DNA of 64,000 bases. Source: Mastigocoleus testarum BC008. Lineage in GTDB: Bacteria; Cyanobacteriota; Cyanobacteriia; Cyanobacteriales; Nostocaceae. Numbering within the stretch: position 1 is the first letter of the stretch; the number at the start of each line of letters is the position of its first letter. The notes below the pieces were generated by a model. That model made no database searches. It saw only the letters and a program-made list of their open reading frames with translations, and was not told the DNA's origin. Below, piece after piece: positions 40,001 to 47,804 of this stretch. Made by a program: the position numbers and the translations under genes. The stretch is from positions 34,882-98,881 of the forward strand of contig NZ_LMTZ01000111.1 of NCBI RefSeq assembly GCF_001456025.1. Direction: 5' to 3'.

Positions 40001-40042
40001 ATTCAGCGTCAAGGTTTTGCGCCTATTGAGGGAGCAGATTAG
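37022..40042 (+). CDS. PutA-like bifunctional proline dehydrogenase / glutamate-semialdehyde dehydrogenase
   Basis: 1006 residues. The N-terminal half is a FAD-dependent proline dehydrogenase barrel (about 110-450: VQVSVKLTAFYSQFDPLDEK; IRLVKGAYWDQETI; FEMQVLYGMGDKI; YCPYGKLLPGMAYLIRRLLEN). The C-terminal half is an aldehyde dehydrogenase (about 515-1000: VISPWNYPIAIATGM; FTGSQEVGCRIY; AEMGGKNAVIVDESADL; GYSGQKCSACSRVVVL with catalytic Cys; QEEIFGPVVAVI). Proline is oxidised to pyrroline-5-carboxylate and then glutamate. There is no N-terminal ribbon-helix-helix domain, so it is not a self-repressor. AAGGAG lies 10 nt before the GTG start. A disordered linker at about 455-500 joins the halves. 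The family in cyanobacteria is sometimes labelled pruA. Confidence 0.93.
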   Translation: MVVRANQEIYEAKTQEIARQLLIAQREGGSIFSSLRDRMRWDDKILAWAMSNPGLRVQLFRFIDTLPALQSKPEIARHIQEYLSDESVELPSALKGMLNFASPESPPGQITATTVSKAVETLAQKYISGENIKQALKTIERLRKDKMAFTVDLLGEAVITEIEAQAYLDSYLKLMEQLAEAAKSWKTVPLIDEANGEQLPKVQVSVKLTAFYSQFDPLDEKGSEEKVTSRIRTLLNRAQELGVAVHFDMEQYIYKDITFKILKKLLMEDEFRQRTDIGMTVQAYLHDSKEDARDLINWAKERGYPITIRLVKGAYWDQETIKATQKHWDIPVYNDKAATDLNFEFITQLLLENHQYVYAAIGSHNIRSLSRAIAIAESLNVPPRSFEMQVLYGMGDKIAATLADKGYRTRVYCPYGKLLPGMAYLIRRLLENTANSSFLRQNMEDRPPEELLAPPVPKQEGEIRESNGKANENGNSSVAAPITGGFPGAADTDYAGEHARNLAENTIASIHQQLGKTYLPLINGEYVNTENFVNSLNPSNYTEVVGKIGLISVEQAETAIQAAKTAFPAWRKTPVKERAGILRKAADLMEQRRAELAAWVVFEVGKALKEADAEVSEAIDFCRYYADEMERLDRGYNYDISGETNRCVYQPRGIAVVISPWNYPIAIATGMTVAALVTGNCTLLKPAETSSVIAAKIAEVLVEAGIPQGVFQYVPGKGSVVGSYLVNHPETHIIAFTGSQEVGCRIYANAAILRSEQKHLKRVIAEMGGKNAVIVDESADLDQAVAGIVMSAFGYSGQKCSACSRVVVLESVYDSFLQRFVEATKSLNIGKSDLPSTQVVPVIDATAQSRIREYIAKGKAEARVALEMSAPEGGYFVGPVIFADVTPDAVIAQEEIFGPVVAVIKVKDFQQGLEVANNTNYALTGGLYSRTPSHIEQAEEDFEVGNLYINRNTTGAIVSRQPFGGFKLSGVGFKAGGPDYLLQFLEPRTITENIQRQGFAPIEGAD

Positions 40043-40058
40043 TTATTAGCCCCCTCAA

Positions 40059-40082
40059 TCCCCCAATTTTGGGGGACTTTTC
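40059..40082 (+). terminator. probable intrinsic terminator of the putA-like gene
   Basis: TCCCCCAATTTTGGGGGA is an inverted repeat 16 nt after the stop codon, followed by CTTTTC. It lies just before the distal CRISPR repeat and would separate the two convergent transcripts. Confidence 0.5.
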
Positions 40083-40481
40083 AATCCCTAATAGGGATTA
40101 ATGTTAATTGCAATAACTACGCTGTCTTTCTCTTCTCGATAATTATTCCTGTTTCAATCCCTAATAGGGATTAATGTTAATTGCAATTTAAGAGATTAGC
40201 CAAAATATTTGATTGTGAAATGAAAGGTTTCAATCCCTAATAGGGATTAATGTTAATTGCAATTGGCTAACGATTTTGCAATATGGGTCAACGAAGGGTT
40301 TCAATCCCTAATAGGGATTAATGTTAATTGCAATTTTGGGTTGGTAGTGGCAACATAGACCAAGTGGGAAGCGTTTCAATCCCTAATAGGGATTAATGTT
40401 AATTGCAATTTCGCGATCGCATGCAATTAAATAAGAAATATTCTGTTTCAATCCCTAATAGGGATTAATGTTAATTGCAAT
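40078..40481 (-). CRISPR. CRISPR array, six 37-bp repeats and five spacers
   Basis: Repeats begin at 40078, 40151, 40227, 40298, 40373 and 40445. Spacers are 36, 39, 34, 38 and 35 nt. On the plus strand the repeat begins GTTTCAATCCCTAATAGGGA and ends TTAATTGCAAT. On the minus strand it therefore ends ATTGAAAC, the usual 3' handle, so transcription is predicted leftward. The first base of the leftmost repeat is altered (T for G), as expected at the leader-distal end. All others are identical. No cas gene is in the window. The repeat resembles 37-nt cyanobacterial type I/III repeats. Confidence 0.96.
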
Positions 40482-40830
40482 TCGCTCAAAATAGAAGCCT
40501 TGCTATATGCAGTTTTCAAGGTACATTTGCGCCAATCAAATATAAAATACTGTTTCAGCCGATTGCTTGTCAAGTACGACCTCCAGAAAAATCGCTACAA
40601 CCTTTACAAATAAAAGCTTTCGAGCGTTGCGCCAACCTCAAACCAAGCAAAAATAGCTCAAAGCCATACAGAGCAAGCGTTTCAGCCACTAAATTTAGCA
40701 ACTCATTTTCAACACCCACAGGTTGGCGCAAAAATCGTAAATTTCAGATAACAAGATTATATTTTTTTCGGTGCGTTACGGCTAACGCCTAACACACCCT
40801 ACTCTAGCAAATTGAATATTTAATTTTAGA
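40482..40830 (-). promoter_or_regulatory. CRISPR leader region
   Basis: Read leftward, the sequence next to the first repeat includes ACCTTGAAAACTGCATATAG, which resembles the repeat-proximal part of cyanobacterial leaders as I recall them. Further out there are repeated motifs: GGTTGGCGCAA (inverted and direct copies near 40525, 40640 and 40720) and GGCTGAAAC (two copies near 40555 and 40680). An accidental 105-codon plus-strand frame through here is not a gene. Confidence 0.6.
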
Positions 40831-40885
40831 AATTCTAATTTTGGAAATCCTAATTTTGGAAGTCCATAAAAATTTGTAACTGGAA

Positions 40886-41869
40886 CTACTCGCTTGCTGA
40901 CTGATAAACCTTCCTCAGTTCCTCTAGCGAATCTACAGTTTCTATCGCTTCTAAAACAGCAGATAACTTTTCAACGTCCTGAATTGACTCGATTTCCGGT
41001 AACAAACTTTGACCCGATTCTCCAAATTTAAGTTTTAATCCTAAAGCAATTCCTTTGATTAATCCTTTTTCAATCCCTTTCTCAATCCCTTTCTCAATTC
41101 CTTTTTCAATTCCTTTCTCAATTCCAAGTCGCTCAAAGCTGGTAACGTAACGCATTTTTCTTTCCACCTCTAACTGTTCCACTTCGTACTGAAATTCTCG
41201 TTCTAACTCAGATGGTAACGTCAACATCCAATCGATAAAAGCCAGTAAATTAATTACCTCTTCCCGTCGAAAACCCTGTTCGTACAACTTTCTGACCAAA
41301 GCTAACTTTTGCTCTTTGCGTTTCAAGCGGTCGCTACGAGTTTCTAAAGCAACTAGATGAGCCATGACTACTGTTGCGAAAGGGTTACGACTTACTTCCA
41401 AATCAGCTTGTCTGTGTTTATATTCTAACAATTTAACAATTGGAAACTGAAAATCAACTCGACAACCAAACAAATCATAGCCAAATTGCTTTGGTCGCCA
41501 GTTAATACCTTCATCTCCCAAAACAGCGATCGATGCTACCGGGCGATTATACCTATCAAATATGCGGTAGTTATAACTGTACATCCGTTTGGCAAAATCA
41601 GATTCTTCCTGTGCTTGGACTTCCAGATGTATCAATATCCAAGATTCTTCTCCACCAACGCGATAAATTTTTACCAACTTATCAACCAGTCGTTTTCCTA
41701 ACTCCGCATCTCGAATAACTTGCTGTAGTTCTTGGTCTAAAAATTCTGGTTCTCGCGACCAATCAATTTCCCTATGTGCCTCAGGGAAGAAGAATAACAT
41801 GAATTCTTCAAAATATAGTTGTAAAATTTCTTTCCAAGGCGAGTCAAATTCAGTTTGAGGATTGGTCAT
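40886..41869 (-). CDS. Rpn-like PD-(D/E)XK nuclease family protein
   Basis: 327 residues resembling the Rpn/transposase-like PD-(D/E)XK family common in cyanobacteria. The conserved stretch is KRLVDKLVKIYRVGG (acid) ... SWILIHLEVQAQEESDFAKRM (E-x-Q in place of E-x-K) ... YSYNYRIFDRY, followed by PIVKLLEYKHRQADLE. A helical region and a run of GIEKGIEKG units (about 250-272) follow; these are encoded by 12-bp repeats. A short C-terminal domain (FGESGQSLLPEIESIQDVEKL) is typical of the family. Members have been linked to recombination, but most are uncharacterised. The gene has no terminal inverted repeats around it, so it is not called a mobile element. Confidence 0.8.
   Translation of the reverse strand: MTNPQTEFDSPWKEILQLYFEEFMLFFFPEAHREIDWSREPEFLDQELQQVIRDAELGKRLVDKLVKIYRVGGEESWILIHLEVQAQEESDFAKRMYSYNYRIFDRYNRPVASIAVLGDEGINWRPKQFGYDLFGCRVDFQFPIVKLLEYKHRQADLEVSRNPFATVVMAHLVALETRSDRLKRKEQKLALVRKLYEQGFRREEVINLLAFIDWMLTLPSELEREFQYEVEQLEVERKMRYVTSFERLGIEKGIEKGIEKGIEKGIEKGLIKGIALGLKLKFGESGQSLLPEIESIQDVEKLSAVLEAIETVDSLEELRKVYQSASE
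41061..41127 (-). repeat. 12-bp tandem repeats encoding GIEK
   Basis: Five or six copies of a unit like AATCCCTTTCTC (plus strand) encode (G)IEKGIEKG in the Rpn-like protein. Repeat number probably varies between strains. Confidence 0.85.
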
Positions 41870-42525
41870 TCAAATCGATTTTTATAGTTTTTTCCAGTTG
41901 ATTATCCCAGACAGATACAATGACTCAAATAGTTTCACATATATATTTTCAAAGTCACTTTTGTTGCTTGTCAGACTTAGTCACACTATTTTCTGATTTA
42001 GATAAGTTTTTTCTAATATTTCTTCTACATCTGTAAAATTGAAGTACATGGAACAAAGTGTGCTATTTTTCTTTTCTATAACGATTAATTCTTCTCTATT
42101 TCTTCTCGATTATCCAATAATTTAAAGATAGATTAGATTTTTTCCAGTTATTTAGGGTATCTAAGAAAGATAAAAGGGATTAACTTAACCCTTTTACTTT
42201 CTTCTTTTACTTTACTGTTGTTTTCAAAGTTAACTCCTATCAAAGTCAAACTATGAGCAAATCGCAGTAAGATTGGAACCAAATCTCTAGTAAACTAAAG
42301 CTTAAATAAAAAGACCGACCATTCTAAATAGTTAAAAAGCTTAATCTGCAAACTTTTTGTTGTGCTAACGCCCCACTGCGTTAACGTCCGTAAGGACGCG
42401 GTCTGTTATGTCCTACGGACACGCTATGCTAATGACTTTTTGACTTTTAACTTTTAACTTCCGCATAGCGGTAATCTTCCTTGATTTGAAAAGTAATATT
42501 TAGTTCAGAAACGGGCGATGTAACA
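41870..42525. other. intergenic region with a hairpin-rich repeat
   Basis: No gene. At 42360-42473 lies GTTAACGTCCGTAAGGACGC and GTCCTACGGACACGC, a pair of small hairpins followed by a TTTTAACTT heptamer run and GCATAGCGG. Similar pieces are at 32370-32425 and 61690-61775. The region is divergent and should hold promoters of the Rpn-like gene and the response-regulator operon. Confidence 0.55.
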
Positions 42526-45111
42526 ATGCGAATTCTATTACTTGAAGATGACGAAGTTTTAGCGGATGTGTTGTTAAAGTCTTTAACTCACCATAAATAT
42601 GTTGTAGACGCAGTTTATGATGGGCAAAGTGGTTTAGAGTATGCCCAAGCTGGAAACTACGAACTGATATTGATGGATGTGGGATTACCCTCACTTGATG
42701 GTATTACCCTATGTCAGCAGTTGCGATCTGAAAGTTGTTCCGTACCCATTCTTTTGATGACCGCAAAACATGCGATCGCAGATAGAATTCGTGGTTTGGA
42801 TGCAGGTGCTGATGATTACTTAACCAAACCTTTCGAATTAAGCGAGCTTCACGCTAGAATCAGGGCTTTGTTAAGACGAGGAGAGGTCACACCCAGTTCG
42901 GTTTTAGAAATCGGAGAACTATGTTTAGATCCTAATAGTTGCCAAGTCACATATGCTGGTAAGCTTGTAAGATTAACACCCAAGGAATACAACTTATTAG
43001 AATTATTTTTACGCAATCCATCTCGGGTTTATAGCCGCTCCCAGATAGTAGAGCACCTTTGGACTTTTGACGACCCCCCTTTGGAAGATAGCGTAAAAGC
43101 ACATATTAAAGGTTTGCGCCAAAAGTTAAAAAAATCAGGTGCTAAAAATTGGATTGAAAATATTTATGGTCTGGGATATAGACTTAACCCAGACATTGTT
43201 TCGTCACCTACTTCCCCAGAAATTAGCTCTCAAGAAATTAACTCTCAAGAAACTAGCTCTCAAAAAACTAGCCCCACAATAACTAACTCTCAAGTCAATA
43301 CTTCCGAAGCAATAAATTCTCAGGTCAATAACTTCCAAATCGATACTTCCAAAACAACAAACTTTGAAAACTCTCAAACCGTTGCTTTTCCCCAACAGGA
43401 TTCTCGATCTTTAGAAGACAAAACCTTAGAAGCAAAATATCAAGGGGCTGTAGAAAATATGTGGGAGCAATACCAAGGTTTAATGGTTAAGAGACTCTCA
43501 GTATTGCAAACAGCAGCAACAGCAATTGAAGAAGAAAACCTTTCAGAGGATTTACGACAATCAGCAAAACGAGAAGCTCATAAACTCGCAGGAGTTTTGG
43601 GTATGTTTGAGCGATTTGATGGAAGTAAGTTAGCTAAAGAAATTGAGCTACTTTTGCTCGAACAAAATTCCCCAACTCAACATACGCTACCATCCTTGAT
43701 ACGAGAATTAGGGGAAATTTTGGCTTTATCTGAATCAACAGCTACCAGTTCAGAACTTAAAAGCTCGAAAAATCATAGTTTCAGAGATAATAACTCAACA
43801 AATATTAGCTCAACAAATAATAGCTCAACCAATAAGAGTTCCAAGACTACAGATTCAAAGCTTTCTGAAACTAATTTATCTTTTACTTCTTCCGCAAGCG
43901 AGCAAGCACGTTTGCTTCTCATCGATCCAGATGTGCAACTCGGCTCTCAACTCATACAATTAGCTCATTCCACTGGTACAAGTTGTTACCATTTTAAAGA
44001 TATTCAAGTTGCAAATGAATGGTTAAAAACTTATTCCCCAGAATTGGTTGTATTAACCATAGATACGGTAAATCAGTGGCGTGAAAGCTTAGCATTAATC
44101 GGAGCTTTAGCAAAGCGCACTCCCTCCGTATCGACAATAGTCATCAGTGCAATTGATAGCTTAGAAAACCGAGTGAGCGTTGCTCAAGCTGGCGGATGTG
44201 GTTTTTTAGTTAAACCAACAGAAGCAAATCAAATTTGGGAAGTTGCGTATCAATTATTATCTAGTAATCATTCTTCCACAATTAAAATTTTAGTTGTAGA
44301 TGACGATCCTATATTTTTATCAACCGTAAAATCCCTCTTGGAACCTTGGGGAATGGAAATTGCAGGATTGGAAAATCCCCAAAACTTTTGGAACACCCTT
44401 GAGTATATATCTCCCGATTTACTGATTTTAGATGTAGAAATGCCAGAAGTTGGAGGTATAGAGCTTTGTCAAGCAGTACGCACAGATCCGCATTGGCAAG
44501 GATTACCTGTTTTATTTCTTACTTCTCATTCAGAGCCGGAAACAGTTCGTCAAGTATTTGCTGCAGGGGCTGATGATTTTATTAATAAGCCAGTTATAGG
44601 ACCAGAACTCTTAACTAGAATTAATAATCGTTTAGAAAGAAGTCGGTTATTACAAACTCTTTCCACTAAAGATCCCCAAACAGGCATTAGTAATTATACT
44701 GAATCAACTCAAGAATTAAATCACTTATTTGCAAGATTTACCCACAATGGAAATAGCATGTGTCTGGCAATGTTGAGTATCGCCGAGCTAAATCGACTAA
44801 ATTTTCAATACGGTCACCCTATTAGCAGTCAAGTATTACAAAAATGGGGACGCCTAATTAAATCAGTTTTTCGCAGCCGAGAAGTTTTAGGATACTGGGG
44901 TAATGGAGAATTTATAGTTGGGATGCCAGGGTTAAATAAAATACAAGCTACAGAAAGACTTGGCGAAATCCTTGCTGTGCTGCGACAACAGATATTTACA
45001 TCACCAGATGGAAATAGATTTCAAGTTCCGTGTAATTGGTCGGTTGCGGAATATCCCAGAGATGGTCACACGATACACTCACTGTATCAAACTCTCAAGC
45101 GATCAATTTAA
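42526..45111 (+). CDS. multi-domain response regulator: REC-wHTH-Hpt-REC-REC-GGDEF-like
   Basis: 861 residues. REC1 (1-118) has acid pocket LLEDDE, phosphoacceptor Asp51 and a TKPF lysine. An OmpR-type winged helix follows (about 125-222, RLTPKEYNLLELFLRNPSRV ... GLGYRLNP). A Ser/Thr/Gln-rich linker leads to an Hpt domain (about 305-390) with AHKLAGVLG. REC2 (about 463-580) is degenerate: LVVLT places Thr at the phosphoacceptor, although LVKP is kept. REC3 (about 587-705) is intact (VVDDDP, LILDVEMP, INKP). A terminal GGDEF-like domain has GYWGNGEF instead of GGDEF, so it is likely inactive as a cyclase. It is first of a signalling run with two kinases and a single-domain regulator, and may link phosphorelay to transcription. 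Confidence 0.9.
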   Translation: MRILLLEDDEVLADVLLKSLTHHKYVVDAVYDGQSGLEYAQAGNYELILMDVGLPSLDGITLCQQLRSESCSVPILLMTAKHAIADRIRGLDAGADDYLTKPFELSELHARIRALLRRGEVTPSSVLEIGELCLDPNSCQVTYAGKLVRLTPKEYNLLELFLRNPSRVYSRSQIVEHLWTFDDPPLEDSVKAHIKGLRQKLKKSGAKNWIENIYGLGYRLNPDIVSSPTSPEISSQEINSQETSSQKTSPTITNSQVNTSEAINSQVNNFQIDTSKTTNFENSQTVAFPQQDSRSLEDKTLEAKYQGAVENMWEQYQGLMVKRLSVLQTAATAIEEENLSEDLRQSAKREAHKLAGVLGMFERFDGSKLAKEIELLLLEQNSPTQHTLPSLIRELGEILALSESTATSSELKSSKNHSFRDNNSTNISSTNNSSTNKSSKTTDSKLSETNLSFTSSASEQARLLLIDPDVQLGSQLIQLAHSTGTSCYHFKDIQVANEWLKTYSPELVVLTIDTVNQWRESLALIGALAKRTPSVSTIVISAIDSLENRVSVAQAGGCGFLVKPTEANQIWEVAYQLLSSNHSSTIKILVVDDDPIFLSTVKSLLEPWGMEIAGLENPQNFWNTLEYISPDLLILDVEMPEVGGIELCQAVRTDPHWQGLPVLFLTSHSEPETVRQVFAAGADDFINKPVIGPELLTRINNRLERSRLLQTLSTKDPQTGISNYTESTQELNHLFARFTHNGNSMCLAMLSIAELNRLNFQYGHPISSQVLQKWGRLIKSVFRSREVLGYWGNGEFIVGMPGLNKIQATERLGEILAVLRQQIFTSPDGNRFQVPCNWSVAEYPRDGHTIHSLYQTLKRSI

Positions 45112-45203
45112 ATTCAAGATATTTAGGTTCAAAATATTTAGGTTCAAGATACTTAAATTAACACCTTAAAACTTTAAGATTAATTTTATACATTTTATTA
45201 AGT

Positions 45204-47804
45204 ATGAATGATGAACAAAAAAATCAGAATAATAAATGTGCTGCACTTCTGAAGCGTAATATTGCTTTACTAAAAGCACAACAAGAGGCTTCAATTGATG
45301 GAATTTTGGTTGTAGATGAAAACCGCCAAATAGTTTCCCATAATCGACGTTTTTGCGAACTATGGCAAATACCAGAAGAAATTGTTGATGAAGGTAATTC
45401 TCCCCATGTACTTACCTACGCAGTATCTCAAGTTTCCGAGCCAGAAAGGTTTTTGAGTAAAGTAAATTACCTGTATGAACACCCCAATGAAATCAGTCAG
45501 GATGAAATTTATTTAAAAGATGGCAGAATTTTCGACCGTTATTCCAGTCCAGTGAAGTCAGAGACAGGAGAATACTACGGAAGAATTTGGAATTTTCGAG
45601 ATGTCACAGGACGCAAACAACGGGAAGAAGCATTACAGTTCATTGTTGAAGGAACGAGTACTCAAATCGGTAGCGAATTTTTCCGCTCCTGCGTTCGTTG
45701 TTTAGCCGAAGTACTCCAAGCTCGTTATGCTTTAATTGCTGAGTTTTCTCCAGATAGTAAAGATAAAGTACGTACCTTAGCTGTTTGGGGTGGAGAAGAT
45801 TTTGCGGAAAACTTTGAATACGATATCCCTGGAACCCCCTGCGAAAGAGTTCTGAATGGTGAAACCCTCAGGTACCCCCACTCAGTACAAACTTACTGTC
45901 CAGATGTTCCTGTTTTACAAGCCTTAAATGCTGAAAGCTATATTGCTACACCTGTATTTGACCAGCAGGGAAAAATTATCGGTCACATTGGGGTAGTAGA
46001 TATAAAACCATTATCAGAAAATAATAATACAGAAGAATTAATATTAAAAATTTTTGCTGCTAGAGCAGGAGCAGAGCTAGAACGCAAAAATGTAGAAACT
46101 GCTTTAGCAAAACAAGTTGAACGTTATGCTTTATTAAATGAAATTACTCAAAAAATTCGTAATAATTTAGACAGTCTGCAAATTTTTCAAACAACAGTCA
46201 ATCAAGTTGGGAAAATTTTTAACGTTAGTCGCTGTCATATTCATACTTATATTAATTCTCCAGAACCAAAGGTACCTTTAGTTGCTGAATATCGTTTGGA
46301 TGATTACTCATCCATGTTAGGAATAGAAATTCCCATTGATGGTAACCCCCACGTCCAAAAAGTTTTGGTGCAAGATACAGCGGTTTATACTGATGATGTT
46401 TACCAAGAACCGCTTTTACAACCAGTTGAAGATATTTGTCGCCAGTTACAACTAAAATCTCTTCTGGTTGTTCGTACATCTTATCAGGGGAAAGCTAACG
46501 GAGTTATTGTTTTACATCAGTGCGATCACATTCGTCATTGGACAGGAGAAGAAATCAAATTTTTAGAAGCAGTTGCAGCTCAAGTCGGTATAGCTTTAGG
46601 TCAAGCTGAACTTTTAGAGCAGGAAAAACAACAATTATCTCTATTACAAGCAGCAAAAAATAAAGCAGAAGCTGCAAATCTTGCTAAAAGCAGATTCTTA
46701 GCCAATATGAGCCATGAATTGCGCACACCTCTCAATGCAATTCTTGGTTTTTCCGAGTTGATGGGACAGGATCCAACTCTCAATACTCAGCAAAAAGAAG
46801 CTTTGGCGATCGTTAACCGTAGTGGCAAACGCCTATTAAAATCAGTTGAAGAAGTGTTGGAAATCTCTAAAATCGAAACCCAAGAAACTGTATTGCAGCC
46901 AATTCCTTTTGATTTTCATCAATTACTGAAAGATTTATGGGAATCCTTCCAAGCAAAAGCAAAAGTCAAACATTTGTCTCTTCAATTTGACTTAGCCTCT
47001 AACTTACCCCAACACATCATCGCCGATGAAACTAAACTTCGCCAAGTTTTAATTCATCTATTAGATAATGCGATCAAATTTACCCATTCCGGGATTGTTA
47101 AATTAAAGGTTAGTTGTCAATTCATGACAAGCACTTCACCTTCACAGTCACCAGCTAGTAAACAATTAACAGCTAATAGTTGTCAGTTACCGATTAATGG
47201 TGCTCGACTAACATCAGAAATATTTCCGATCTCCTCAGGGAATTCTACTCTCAAATCTACTTTATATTCTTCATTTCCCCATTTTCCCCATTATCTACAT
47301 TTTGAAATTTCCGATACCGGTTTAGGAATTGCAAGGGAAGAAATGAATAAACTATTCCAACCCTTCGTTCAAACTAGTTGTGGTCTTAAAGCAGGAGGAG
47401 GTGCGGGTATGGGACTAGCAATTAGCAAACAATTCGTTCAATTAATGGGGGGAGACTTAGAGGTAAGTAGTACTCTAAATTCTGGTAGTATTTTTTGCTT
47501 TTTTATTGAATTTGATTCCCTCGATAATACTCCAAACAATCAGTCTACCGATCGGACGAACAGTCAACTATCAAAGGTTTATAAATCCCAATCTTTGACC
47601 AATAATAGCCTGAAAATTATGCCCCCAGAATGGATTGCAGCTCTATATCAAGCAGGGATTGAAGCTGATGCTGACTTAATTTCTCGCCTGATTAGACAAA
47701 TTCCCCAAGAATATGTAGCCTTGGCTAAAGAGTTAACAAATTTGCTCCAAAACTATGACTTTGATGCAATTCTTGAACTGAGCGGGGGTCATGAAAATGT
47801 CTAA
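45204..47804 (+). CDS. PAS-GAF-GAF sensor histidine kinase
   Basis: 866 residues, soluble. The PAS domain is at about 25-135 (GILVVDENRQIVSHNRRFCE ... FRDVTGRK). GAF1 is at about 140-300 and GAF2 at about 305-470. HisKA has FLANMSHELRTPLNAILGFS near 505. The HATPase region has HLLDNAIKFTHSG, DTGLGIAREE and GGAGMGLAISKQF. A stretch of about 60 low-complexity residues (SPSQSPASKQLTANSCQLPI ... FPHFPHYLH) separates the N box from the G1 box. Its DNA resembles the TAACAGT heptamer repeats. A C-terminal tail of about 90 residues follows the ATPase. The last 14 bp overlap the next kinase gene, so translation is probably coupled. Confidence 0.92.
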   Translation: MNDEQKNQNNKCAALLKRNIALLKAQQEASIDGILVVDENRQIVSHNRRFCELWQIPEEIVDEGNSPHVLTYAVSQVSEPERFLSKVNYLYEHPNEISQDEIYLKDGRIFDRYSSPVKSETGEYYGRIWNFRDVTGRKQREEALQFIVEGTSTQIGSEFFRSCVRCLAEVLQARYALIAEFSPDSKDKVRTLAVWGGEDFAENFEYDIPGTPCERVLNGETLRYPHSVQTYCPDVPVLQALNAESYIATPVFDQQGKIIGHIGVVDIKPLSENNNTEELILKIFAARAGAELERKNVETALAKQVERYALLNEITQKIRNNLDSLQIFQTTVNQVGKIFNVSRCHIHTYINSPEPKVPLVAEYRLDDYSSMLGIEIPIDGNPHVQKVLVQDTAVYTDDVYQEPLLQPVEDICRQLQLKSLLVVRTSYQGKANGVIVLHQCDHIRHWTGEEIKFLEAVAAQVGIALGQAELLEQEKQQLSLLQAAKNKAEAANLAKSRFLANMSHELRTPLNAILGFSELMGQDPTLNTQQKEALAIVNRSGKRLLKSVEEVLEISKIETQETVLQPIPFDFHQLLKDLWESFQAKAKVKHLSLQFDLASNLPQHIIADETKLRQVLIHLLDNAIKFTHSGIVKLKVSCQFMTSTSPSQSPASKQLTANSCQLPINGARLTSEIFPISSGNSTLKSTLYSSFPHFPHYLHFEISDTGLGIAREEMNKLFQPFVQTSCGLKAGGGAGMGLAISKQFVQLMGGDLEVSSTLNSGSIFCFFIEFDSLDNTPNNQSTDRTNSQLSKVYKSQSLTNNSLKIMPPEWIAALYQAGIEADADLISRLIRQIPQEYVALAKELTNLLQNYDFDAILELSGGHENV

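Noticed and set aside
40078..40481. Association of the array with a local cas operon
   Set aside because: No Cas1, Cas2, Cas10, Cas3 or RAMP motif was recognised in any translated gene of the window.
40475..40792. 105-codon plus-strand open frame overlapping the last CRISPR repeat
   Set aside because: It begins inside a repeat and runs through the leader; it has no recognisable domain and its composition follows the leader motifs.
40886..41869. Rpn-like protein as an active insertion sequence
   Set aside because: No terminal inverted repeats or target duplications were found flanking the gene, and family members are often not mobile.
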